DNA of 64,000 nt from an uncultured Muribaculaceae bacterium (GTDB lineage Bacteria; Bacteroidota; Bacteroidia; Bacteroidales; Muribaculaceae): contig CAJTOZ010000012.1 in NCBI GenBank assembly GCA_910578095.1, positions 8,958 to 72,957 of the forward strand. The letters are read 5' to 3'. Below are positions 52,582-60,430 of the stretch, piece by piece. Under the pieces are notes generated by a model. The model saw only the letters and a list, made by a program, of their open reading frames with translations, did not search any database and had not been told where the DNA came from. The translations under genes and the position numbers were made by a program. Numbering within the stretch: the first letter of the stretch is position 1; every line of letters starts with the position of its first letter.

Positions 52582-54435
52582 TCAGTCTTTTGTTATTATC
52601 ATGGCTGCTCCACCCCGTGGGAGGAGTTTAAGGTTCATTTTTGTCTTTGAGTTGACGCTCCGTGTGGTGCATTTCACCTGCGTGGCCGTGGGCACAGAGG
52701 GGTCGTCGGTGAAGATTCGGGCGGTGTATTTCGCTCCCGGCTCGAGAAAGTCCAGTGTGAGCGGCAGCTCGCGGGCGTCGTTGCCTGTCATGGCGCCCAC
52801 CCACCAGTCGGAGCCGCTGCGGCGTGCCATGGCGATGTGCCGGCCGGGCATACCGGAGAGCACGCGGGTGTCGTCCCATACTGTGCGCAGGCGCTCAAAC
52901 CATTCTATCTCGGGCTCGCCGTTGTATCGCTCGGGTTTGTCGTACCAGAGGATGGTCTGGAGCGGGGAGTAGAACACTACAGATGCCGCCAGCTGATGGG
53001 CGTGGGTGTTGCGCAAGCGCTTGTCGAAATAGCAGATGGTGTAGTCGGCGGCGCCGTTGATCATGCGTGTGAACGGGAGTGTGACGTTGTGCGTTGCATC
53101 GGGCCATTCCTCGTTGCCGTGGATTCCTTCCTGGGTGAGGAGGTTGGGATATGTGCGTGAGAAGCCGGAGGGACGAAATTCGTCGTGTATGTTCATCATC
53201 AGATGATTGTCGGCGGCATCGCGCACGAGATCGTGTAGCCATGTGGCCCACCGGTGAGAGGCATACTGTACGAAACCGCTTTTTATGCCTACGATGCCCC
53301 ACTCGCGGAGGAGGGGTAGCAGCTCCCGCTGCTGTTTCATGAGCGCATGCTGGTTGACGTAGAGCCAGATGCCGATTCCACGCTCGCGGGCATAGTCGGT
53401 GACGCGCTTCATATCGAGCTTGTCGACCACTTTTGTGGCGTCGCCGTCATGGCTGGTGCATGGTACGTACCACAGCCAGTCGAACAGCATGTAGGGTATG
53501 TTGTGCTCGGCGCAGAAGTCGAGTGTGCGGATGGCGCCTTCGGTGGAGATGGTGGTCTCGCGCATGATGGTGCCGGGCTTGACCCATGCGGCAGCGTCGA
53601 GTACGGCACACGGCGGATTGAGATTCTGAATTATGTCGTTGTTCTCAAGCAGTTTTCCGGGTGTGTCGGCCGCCATTATCACTTTCCACGGTGTGGCGTA
53701 GTATGTGACGATATCGACGGGGGAATACATCTCGGAGCCGAGCGTGTTGTCGCCGCGGCTGTCGAAACGCGTGAGGCACCAGTCGTCGACATCGGCATCG
53801 GTGAGCGCTCCCCAGTAGCCTCCGGGAAATTCGAGCGTGAGGGCGCGCTCGACAGGATGGGTGACAGAGTCGGCGGGGATGCGCCGGAATGGTGCCTGCG
53901 CCCACTCCTCGGCCCACAGCATTGTGCCTTCGGGGAGGCGATAGGTGGTGAGGTCGTCGGTGACTTTGTGGAATACTGCGGCGGGGTGCTCGGGGAAGAA
54001 ATAGCGGAATGCGATGCCTTCGTCGTAGGCTCTCGCCTGGATGTCGAGACGATAGTCGGAGCCATCGTGGCGCGACATGTGCAGTGTACCTCCATTCCAT
54101 CGGTCGCGCACGGTGGAGCGCTCGCCATAGAGAGGATGCCACACTGTGTCGGCGCTCTGATATGTGATTGAATCGAGCACGAAAGTATCCATCCAGTGCG
54201 CGGGCTGCGGGAGCCTGCGCTTGCCGAGTGCGAGAGCCATCTCCCACGACCGGTTGTCGAGGTCGAGCCCCATGCGTCCGCCCTGCACGACGGGATTTCC
54301 GCGGAAAGTGACGTCGTAGGAGACTGTGAGCACCGAGTCGGCATTGCGTTCGGGACGTATGTCGATGCGCTGGCTGCCGTCGGGCGATGTGAGCGTCAGA
54401 GCGGCGGCGAGGGCGTGGAGTGTCAGTAGATTCAT
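52582..54435 (-). CDS. GH97 glycoside hydrolase, non-retaining-type active site
   Basis: 617 residues with a short signal peptide. GH97 layout: N-terminal beta-supersandwich (about 15-280), barrel (FDWLWYVPCTS; IGIWLYVNQHAL) and C-terminal beta-domain. The loop that carries the nucleophilic Asp in retaining GH97 alpha-galactosidases reads GIKSGFVQYASH (383-394), with Gly at that place. IHDEFRPSGFSRTYPNL and TQEGIHGNEEWPD keep the Glu residues of the inverting, SusB-like branch. The specificity is unknown; the position in a uronate operon suggests a side-chain-removing role. It is first in an operon with GH88. Confidence 0.88.
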   Translation of the reverse strand: MNLLTLHALAAALTLTSPDGSQRIDIRPERNADSVLTVSYDVTFRGNPVVQGGRMGLDLDNRSWEMALALGKRRLPQPAHWMDTFVLDSITYQSADTVWHPLYGERSTVRDRWNGGTLHMSRHDGSDYRLDIQARAYDEGIAFRYFFPEHPAAVFHKVTDDLTTYRLPEGTMLWAEEWAQAPFRRIPADSVTHPVERALTLEFPGGYWGALTDADVDDWCLTRFDSRGDNTLGSEMYSPVDIVTYYATPWKVIMAADTPGKLLENNDIIQNLNPPCAVLDAAAWVKPGTIMRETTISTEGAIRTLDFCAEHNIPYMLFDWLWYVPCTSHDGDATKVVDKLDMKRVTDYARERGIGIWLYVNQHALMKQQRELLPLLREWGIVGIKSGFVQYASHRWATWLHDLVRDAADNHLMMNIHDEFRPSGFSRTYPNLLTQEGIHGNEEWPDATHNVTLPFTRMINGAADYTICYFDKRLRNTHAHQLAASVVFYSPLQTILWYDKPERYNGEPEIEWFERLRTVWDDTRVLSGMPGRHIAMARRSGSDWWVGAMTGNDARELPLTLDFLEPGAKYTARIFTDDPSVPTATQVKCTTRSVNSKTKMNLKLLPRGGAAMIITKD

Positions 54436-54767
54436 CCGAAGTTATGTTTTTACATCATAAAATACGGATATGCTATGTTTATTACCTAATATGAATATCG
54501 ACAAAAATAGCCCTATTGACATCACGTGGATATTGTTTTGCGGCTGTCTGCCGAGCATTGAGAATAGTGCTTATTTTGCAACCCCGTATGGCGAGGGTAC
54601 AGAAGAACAAGAGGAAATAAGAGACATAAGTTATTGGTTGTTTTGTAGTTATTTCCATGTTATACGCGCCGAAGGCACGTCCCCACATTGTGGGGGATGC
54701 CCGCTGATTTAAAAGGGAATGGTAAGAATTTCAAGTTTCGCTTTGCTGCTTTTGGGTTTGGCCCGCG
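54436..54767. other. Intergenic region with dispersed-repeat fragments
   Basis: No gene supported. 54591-54637 carries the GCGAGGGTACA..ACATAAG repeat. 54664-54686 is the reverse complement of the MITE core hairpin (GTGGGGACGTGCCTTCGGCGCGT), continued by ACATTGTGGGG. Confidence 0.65.
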
Positions 54768-54898
54768 GCGGCAGCTGCCGCTTATGCGCTTACGGCGCAT
54801 AAGCGGAGTTTATCGCGCTCTGCGAGCGGAGTTAATTCCGGGCTGCGCCCGGAGTGAATTGCGGCCGGGGGCCGCAGAGAATCGCGCGCGGGGCGCGC
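54768..54898. repeat. Array of short hairpins with 23-nt period
   Basis: Palindrome GCGGCAGCTGCCGC (54768-54781), then stem-loops at 54778-54806 (12-bp stem), 54816-54828 (CGCTC-TGC-GAGCG), 54837-54853 (TCCGGGC-TGC-GCCCGGA), 54860-54876 (TGCGGCC-GGG-GGCCGCA) and 54884-54898 (GCGCGC-GGG-GCGCGC). The last four centre on 54822, 54845, 54868 and 54891, exactly 23 nt apart. Stems differ but always pair; spacers are similar (GAGTTAAT, AGTGAATT, AGAGAATC). Confidence 0.85.
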
Positions 54899-55537
54899 AG
54901 TTGGGCCTGCGGCGCTTCTTAGCTTTCTTTGCGGCCTTTCGTTGATGGCCCGGGAGGCTGCTATGGGGAGGATTGCTGAGGTTTCGGCTCTGCCGGCTGC
55001 TGTGTGGCGGCGCTCCTGCATGGCGTGGTAGTAGCTTGCGAAGAAGCTGAGGCAGTTGCTGCGGTAGCGGCCTACGAGGATGACAGCGGTGCCGCGGCTC
55101 ATGGGGACGGTGTTGAGGAGGTTGATTATTGTGTCGCGTGCGCGGGGATCGCCATTGAGGTGGCTGCCGTAGTTGTGGAGGTTGAAGGCTATGGCCTGGG
55201 TGGCCTGCACGCCGCGGCGGGTGCCGTAGGGTGTGCGGCCGCTTAGGGCGTGGACGGATTTGTCGGCGGGAGGGAATGCTGTGTTTTTATGGAATGTGGC
55301 ACGGGCGCGGGTGCGGTCGGCAATAATGATGTCGCCACATGGGGTGAAGGTGTCGCGTAGAAAGCGGAGGTAGGCTGTGAGGATTGAGGATAGCTGGCCG
55401 ATGGGTGCGCCTGTGGTGTCGATGCATGCGCGCAGATAGCCGTGGCGCCATCTCTGGCGCTCGAGGGCGCAGATGAGGGCTTCCTGAAAGCGTGTGGGCC
55501 TGCGGCCATACCATTTTGTGAAGAGGTGCGCGTACAT
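54782..55537 (-). CDS. Hypothetical protein, unrecognised family
   Basis: 251 residues from the Met at 55537 (MYAHLFTKWYGRRPTRFQEAL); the frame is open to 55618. The N-terminal part is basic and helical, followed by GDIIIADRTRARATFHKN, GTRRGVQATQAIAFNLHNYG and DPRARDTIINLLNTVPMSRGTAVILVGRYRSN. I recognise no domain. The last about 50 codons (RKLRSAAGPTARPARDSLRPP...) run through the hairpin array, and the stop codon lies within the first large stem, so the natural C-terminus is doubtful. A TATATTTG box is 4 nt before the chosen start without a -33 partner. It is isolated between dispersed repeats. It may be a true orphan gene or a fortuitous frame. Confidence 0.45.
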   Translation of the reverse strand: MYAHLFTKWYGRRPTRFQEALICALERQRWRHGYLRACIDTTGAPIGQLSSILTAYLRFLRDTFTPCGDIIIADRTRARATFHKNTAFPPADKSVHALSGRTPYGTRRGVQATQAIAFNLHNYGSHLNGDPRARDTIINLLNTVPMSRGTAVILVGRYRSNCLSFFASYYHAMQERRHTAAGRAETSAILPIAASRAINERPQRKLRSAAGPTARPARDSLRPPAAIHSGRSPELTPLAERDKLRLCAVSA

Positions 55538-55632
55538 GCGGCAAATATACGGCGCGCGGAAGGTGGATGTTGCTATAATTGCGACATGAGGTGATGAGAT
55601 ATAGTTTTTTTTGAGCACTGCAAGCTTACATG

Positions 55633-55687
55633 GCGAGGGTACAAAAAGGACAAAGGAGCATAAGAAACATAGCTTATTTATTGATTG
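55633..55687. repeat. Dispersed repeat GCGAGGGTACA...ACATAGCTTATTTATTG
   Basis: Matches 54591-54637 (direct) and 39458-39507 (inverted) over about 50 nt: GCGAGGGTACA, an A/G-rich stretch, then ATAAGAAACATA.. and TTATT. It is adjacent to the MITE copy at 55703. Confidence 0.6.
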
Positions 55688-55702
55688 TCAACAAATAACA
55701 TA

Positions 55703-55858
55703 ATTATCCGCCAAAGTACCCAAGGTTTTATTCTCAATGTAGGGACGCGCCTTTGGCACGTATAAGGGGCATGCAGGCATACGATACATCGCAAAGCGAT
55801 GTACCAACATTGCGGGCGGTAACCTTAGGATGTCAACTTGAGTAATTTTGCGGATAAT
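55703..55858. repeat. MITE-like element, full copy (156 bp)
   Basis: Same length and architecture as 6560-6715: ATTATCCGC..AAAG at the left end, TTTTGCGGATAAT at the right (55846-55858), core 55739-55808 with the GTGCC/GGCAC-type and ATCGC/GCGAT hairpins. The flanking halves (CCCAAGGTTTTATTCTCAA; GCGGTAACCTTAGGATGTCAA) are also shared. Confidence 0.8.
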
Positions 55859-55870
55859 CAATATAAATAA

Positions 55871-55900
55871 ACATCCGCAGGCCTCACGGACCGCGGATGT
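55871..55900 (-). terminator. Terminator after the heparinase-type lyase
   Basis: ACATCCGC / GCGGATGT stem with inner CAGGCCTCACGGACC, followed on the minus strand by TTTATTTATAT. It is 31 nt beyond the stop at 55932. Confidence 0.72.
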
Positions 55901-55931
55901 ACACACCTAAATACCTAAAACTTTACCTTTT

Positions 55932-58193
55932 TTATTTCTTGCTGTCTTTTACTTTAAATTTTTTAAGCGCACCGGATGTGGCCGCGGGACGCACCCGGGT
56001 GCCGTTTATACCGACAGTGGCGGCGGGGGTGCGGAGGGAGAAGTTGAGCGCGGGCTGACCGTTGACGTGCAGCTGCGGATTGGCTCCGCGGATGTCGGAT
56101 GCAAGCATGTTGAGTTTGGAGAGGGATGAGAAATGCACGTCGGCATCGCGGCGCAGGGAGCTGCCGTGGATAAGGGCTATGTCGCTGCCGCCATCGGAAA
56201 CGGCGAGCATGTATGCGTCGGTGGTCCAGCCGTCGGCTTCGATCCATGAGTTAAGGTGCATGAGGCGTCCGTCGGCCAGCTGGTTGATATAGAGGTCGGT
56301 CTCTTTTCCGTCCTGCTTGATGTGGAGGCCTATCCAGTTTTTGCCTTCGCGGCGTGTGATCTCCACAGCTGCGGGGTCGTCGAGAATGATGGCCGTAACG
56401 GCTTTGACGCGGTCGGTGTGGGCGGGAAGGTGCAGGCTCCAGTATTGCTCGGTGGCCTTGAGATCTTCGGTGGGCGCTTCGTGGATGTCCCACCACAGCA
56501 TCTCGGGATAGTCGTGAACAAAATTGCTGGGTGCGAGGGGCTCGGGATAGAGGGGCCGGATGGTGGCGCGTGCCTGGCCATTGGTGATCTCTATGTCGCC
56601 GCCGCGCTTGCGCACATCGCCGTTTGGATGCCAGAGCCATTGCCATGTGCCGGGATGGTGGCTGTGGAGGTCGTCGATGACGAGTATGACTTTTCCGAGC
56701 CAGAGATAGTGGCGCTGGTTTCTGGAGAGGAGGTGTGACATGGGCCCGGTGCCGTCGGCCATGATGTATTTCGTGTGGCCGCCGTCGAGCATATTGTGGA
56801 GCGATCCGGGCAGCGACGCGCCGTGGTACTGCTGGTACTGCGGCTGACCTTCGCCGTTGAATTTCACAATATTATGGGCGTCGCTCTGGAAGAAGTAGTT
56901 GCGATATTCAGGCTTGCCGTAGGAGCAGTTGCCGGCGTCCTTTATAATGTCGACGCCTTTGTGGAAGAGGATGAGGGAGTTGGCATCGGCGTGAGAGTGG
57001 TTCCACGTGGCTCCGCTCTTGACGGCGAGCATGGTAGCGTCGGGCTTCCAGGAATCGCGCATGGTGGCCCATCCGAAATCGGACCACATCTTGGACAGAG
57101 GCATGGATGGCTCGGCGGGAGCATCGGAGAGGTCGGGGGTATAGAGGAGGCCCATTGGGAATGTGACGGGCATGCCTTCGCGGTGCTGTCCGGGCTCTAT
57201 GCGGGTGGCATACCATAATGTGGCGGGATCCTTGACACCCATGGCGTAGGCGAGCAGCATGGAGCTTTCGCCGGTGACGTTTTTGTGGCTGTCGCCGAAG
57301 TTGATGCTGTGCAACTGTCCGGTGCGGGGATAGCACACATGGGCGAAGAAATCGGGCAGAAGCTCCATCTGTGGTATCGGCTCAAGCTTGGCTCCGGGGT
57401 GTGAGTTGAGCCACGCCATGCGCAGCAGAAGGGCTTCGGTGATGCCGAAGCTGGCGTAGTTGATGCTCTCGTACATGCCACCGGCGCGGTCGAATGTGCG
57501 AGGTTTCTGCTGTATGGCATCGCCGGCAAACTCAAACCACTCGGGAAGGGCCTCTACCGCCTGCTGCGCGGCAGAGGCAGCCTCGGGCAGTTCATTGGAT
57601 ATGGCGAGAGCAAGGAGGCCACCCATGCCTACACATGATGTCCACCAGTTGTGGCCCATGGAGTTGAGGGAGTGTATGCGCGCGGGGTCGAGCAGCCAGT
57701 CGCCCAGAAGCGGCTCGGCGGCGAGGCGCCATACACCGCGCGCGATGGTGGCGCGGTCGGCCGGGCTGAGACGGTGGTAAACGGCATCGTAGGCCAGGGC
57801 TATCTGGAACGCGCGGTGTGCCATCTGCAGCTCGCTACGCCACTGTGGGTCGCGCGCCATCATTTCCTTGTCGGCCCAGGATGGAATGGCGGCGATGTCG
57901 AGCAGCATGGTGCGCAGCTTGTCGGCATATTTGTCCTGGCCGGTCCACTGATAGGCGAGCGCGAGATACTCCATGCGGCGCACGTCGTTGCGTGCGAGCA
58001 GATCGTCGGCCTGCGCGATGATGTCCCGTGCGGCGGCGGCCCGCAGGGTGTCGGTGCGCGCCATTTTTTTCGCGGCCTCCACGCGCTCGGGCGTGAAGAG
58101 CAGTGAGGGATGCGAGATGCCCCGGGCGGAGAGCGCCGCTGCCGAAAGCATCATGGCCGCAAGCGGCAATATGATGTTTTTGCGGAAGTTCAT
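55932..58193 (-). CDS. Heparinase II/III-type polysaccharide lyase
   Basis: 753 residues with a signal peptide (SAAALSARG). An N-terminal (alpha/alpha) toroid (about 30-370; HNWWTSCVGMGGLLALAIS; MYESINYASFGITEALLLRMAW) carries the usual Asn-Trp and Tyr region. A C-terminal anti-parallel beta-sandwich (about 380-740) starts with the heparinase II/III motif WNHSHADANSLILFHKG and includes YFFQSDAHNIVKF. Enzymes of this fold cleave uronate-containing chains, often exolytically on oligosaccharides. Family membership (for example PL33 or PL17-like) cannot be settled by eye. It is divergent from the kdu operon, sharing a 98-bp intergenic region, which supports coregulation. Confidence 0.85.
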   Translation of the reverse strand: MNFRKNIILPLAAMMLSAAALSARGISHPSLLFTPERVEAAKKMARTDTLRAAAARDIIAQADDLLARNDVRRMEYLALAYQWTGQDKYADKLRTMLLDIAAIPSWADKEMMARDPQWRSELQMAHRAFQIALAYDAVYHRLSPADRATIARGVWRLAAEPLLGDWLLDPARIHSLNSMGHNWWTSCVGMGGLLALAISNELPEAASAAQQAVEALPEWFEFAGDAIQQKPRTFDRAGGMYESINYASFGITEALLLRMAWLNSHPGAKLEPIPQMELLPDFFAHVCYPRTGQLHSINFGDSHKNVTGESSMLLAYAMGVKDPATLWYATRIEPGQHREGMPVTFPMGLLYTPDLSDAPAEPSMPLSKMWSDFGWATMRDSWKPDATMLAVKSGATWNHSHADANSLILFHKGVDIIKDAGNCSYGKPEYRNYFFQSDAHNIVKFNGEGQPQYQQYHGASLPGSLHNMLDGGHTKYIMADGTGPMSHLLSRNQRHYLWLGKVILVIDDLHSHHPGTWQWLWHPNGDVRKRGGDIEITNGQARATIRPLYPEPLAPSNFVHDYPEMLWWDIHEAPTEDLKATEQYWSLHLPAHTDRVKAVTAIILDDPAAVEITRREGKNWIGLHIKQDGKETDLYINQLADGRLMHLNSWIEADGWTTDAYMLAVSDGGSDIALIHGSSLRRDADVHFSSLSKLNMLASDIRGANPQLHVNGQPALNFSLRTPAATVGINGTRVRPAATSGALKKFKVKDSKK

Positions 58194-58291
58194 AATAAAT
58201 AGCTTAATTTTGTATCGTTAAATTCGCATGCAAAAGCAAAATTACTTAATCGTTAGTAAATAATCGTAGTGAACACGTATTAAATATTGCA

Positions 58292-59587
58292 ATGGAGAAC
58301 AAAGACTATACAATGGCCGAGGCTATCCGCGAAGCGAAGCGCTGCCTTAACTGCAAGGTGCCGCAGTGCCGCAAAGGATGCCCGGTGGAGAACGACATAC
58401 CATCCTGGATCCATGAATTGTCGATGGGCAACATGGGCAACGCGATGGCCATCATAAACATGCGCAGCAATCTGCCGGCTGTGTGCGGCCGTGTGTGCGC
58501 CCACGAGCGCCAGTGCGAAGGGCACTGTGTCCTCGGGAAGAAGGGCGAGCACATAAATATAGGTAAGCTGGAGCGTTTTGTTTCGGACTTCGACAGCGAT
58601 ATGGCCCTCACACGCGAGAATATAGTGCAGAAGGACCGCGGGCGCGTGGCTGTGATAGGCAGCGGGCCGGCGGGCCTCACGATAGCGGGCGAGCTGGCAC
58701 GCAAGGGTGTGGCTGTGGAGATAATAGAGATGGAGCGCGAGGCGGGGGGTGTGCTGATGTTCGGCATACCCGAGTACCGTCTGCCCAAAGAGGTTGTGCG
58801 CAAGGAGATAAAGAAGATAGAACAGCTCGGTGTGGCTATCCACTGCAATCTCACAGTGGGGCGCGACCTGACGGTGGACGATCTTTTCGCGCGCGGCTTC
58901 GACGCCATCTTCATGGGTACGGGCGCAGGCAAGCCCAAACGGCTCGAGGTGCCCGGCGCCGACCTGAACGGTGTGCGCTACGCGCTGTGGTTTCTGCGTC
59001 GTGTGAGCCTGTGGCGCGAGGGTTTCATAGCCCGCAACGAGGTGCCTGTGGGCGAAGGCGACAGGGTGTTTGTGGTGGGCTGCGGCAACACCGCCATCGA
59101 TGCCGCACGCACGTCGGTGCGCCTCGGGGCTGCCGAGGTGACCATACTGTATCACCGCGGCATCGACCGCATGGCCGCGCTGCGCTCGGAGTATGACGAC
59201 GCTGTGAGCGAGGGCGTGAAGTTCCGCTGGAACACGTCGATCAAGAGTATCCACGGCACGGACGGAAAACTGGACGCTCTGGTGCTCGATACGCCTGAGG
59301 GCGATGTGGAGGTGGGAGCCGACAAGGTGATCATGGCTGTGGGCAGCGCGCCCGCGAGCCGCATCGTGAGCACGACGGAAGGCATAGAGGTGGACGAGCG
59401 TGGCTATGTGATAACGCGCGAGACGCCTTATGGAATGACCACACGCCGCGGTGTGTTTGCCGGTGGCGACGTGGGCGGCAGCCAGGCCACGGTGGTGCAT
59501 GCGATGCAGGATGCGCGCCGTGTGGCCGAGGGGATGCTGCGATATCTCGATGCGATAAAGCTGTTCGAGGCTATCGACAAAGAGTGA
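58292..59587 (+). CDS. GltD-like FAD/[4Fe-4S] NAD(P) oxidoreductase
   Basis: 431 residues, no signal peptide. The N-terminal cysteine-rich domain (CLNCKVPQCRKGCPVENDIP; CGRVCAHERQCEGHC) matches the dihydroprymidine-dehydrogenase domain II of glutamate synthase small subunits. FAD is bound by VAVIGSGPAGLTIAGELA and NAD(P) by VFVVGCGNTAIDAARTSVRLG; the C-terminus has GVFAGGDVGGSQATVVHAMQDAR. A separate GltB large subunit is not in the window. It heads the kduD operon (48-nt gap), so it may supply or dispose of electrons for uronate catabolism, or be a general electron-transfer flavoprotein. Its electron partner is unknown. Confidence 0.88.
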   Translation: MENKDYTMAEAIREAKRCLNCKVPQCRKGCPVENDIPSWIHELSMGNMGNAMAIINMRSNLPAVCGRVCAHERQCEGHCVLGKKGEHINIGKLERFVSDFDSDMALTRENIVQKDRGRVAVIGSGPAGLTIAGELARKGVAVEIIEMEREAGGVLMFGIPEYRLPKEVVRKEIKKIEQLGVAIHCNLTVGRDLTVDDLFARGFDAIFMGTGAGKPKRLEVPGADLNGVRYALWFLRRVSLWREGFIARNEVPVGEGDRVFVVGCGNTAIDAARTSVRLGAAEVTILYHRGIDRMAALRSEYDDAVSEGVKFRWNTSIKSIHGTDGKLDALVLDTPEGDVEVGADKVIMAVGSAPASRIVSTTEGIEVDERGYVITRETPYGMTTRRGVFAGGDVGGSQATVVHAMQDARRVAEGMLRYLDAIKLFEAIDKE

Positions 59588-59635
59588 GCGCGAAAGACAC
59601 AAAAGAACAATAGAACAAATAAGAATAATATATCT

Positions 59636-60430
59636 ATGGTAAACTTTTCACTTGAAGGCAAAGTGGCGCTCGTCACGGGCGCAGCCTACGGCATTGGCCT
59701 GGCCATTGCACAAGCATTCGCCGAAGCCGGCGCAAAAATAGTGTTCAACTGCTCGCGCAAGGAGACTGTGGACCGTGGTCTCGCGGCCTACAAGAAGCTC
59801 GGCATCGAAGCAAAGGGCTATGTGTGCGATGTGACGGATGAAGCTGCCGTGCGTGCCATGGTGGCCGACATAGAGAAGACTGTGGGCACCATCGACATCC
59901 TGGTGAACAACGCCGGCATAATCAAGCGCATACCGATGGAGGAGATGGCAGTGGAGGATTTCCGCCGTGTGATAGACGTGGACCTGGTGGCTCCCTATAT
60001 CTGCGCCAAGGCCGTGATCCCCGGCATGATAAAGAAGGGCCACGGAAAGATAATCAACATCTGCTCCATGATGAGCGAGCTGGGACGCGAGACTGTGAGC
60101 GCCTACGCCGCTGCCAAGGGTGGCCTGAAGATGCTGACGCGCAATATATGCTCGGAGTTCGGCGAGCACAACATTCAGTGCAACGGCATAGGCCCGGGCT
60201 ACATAGCCACCGAACAGACGGCTCCGCTGCGTGAGCTCCAGGCCGACGGAAGCCGCCACCCCTTCGACCAGTTCATCATATCCAAGACTCCGGCAGGCCG
60301 CTGGGGCACTCCCGAGGACCTTATGGGACCTGCCGTGTTCCTGGCTTCCGACGCCTCGGACTTTGTGAACGGACATGTGCTTTATGTGGACGGCGGCATA
60401 CTTGCCTACATCGGTAAACAGCCCAAATGA
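59636..60430 (+). CDS. kduD: SDR oxidoreductase, KduD / gluconate 5-dehydrogenase type
   Basis: 264 residues, cytoplasmic. Classical short-chain dehydrogenase: cofactor motif TGAAYGIGLA, NNAGII, active-site Ser in NICSMMSELG and Tyr-x3-Lys in SAYAAAKGGLKML, C-terminal NGHVLYVDGGILAYIGK. KduD reduces 2,5-diketo-3-deoxygluconate to 2-keto-3-deoxygluconate; Bacteroidetes members are often labelled gluconate 5-dehydrogenase. The neighbouring KduI supplies its substrate, which supports the KduD reading. No KDG kinase or aldolase is in the window. The stop overlaps the DUF4861 start by 4 nt. Confidence 0.9.
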   Translation: MVNFSLEGKVALVTGAAYGIGLAIAQAFAEAGAKIVFNCSRKETVDRGLAAYKKLGIEAKGYVCDVTDEAAVRAMVADIEKTVGTIDILVNNAGIIKRIPMEEMAVEDFRRVIDVDLVAPYICAKAVIPGMIKKGHGKIINICSMMSELGRETVSAYAAAKGGLKMLTRNICSEFGEHNIQCNGIGPGYIATEQTAPLRELQADGSRHPFDQFIISKTPAGRWGTPEDLMGPAVFLASDASDFVNGHVLYVDGGILAYIGKQPK

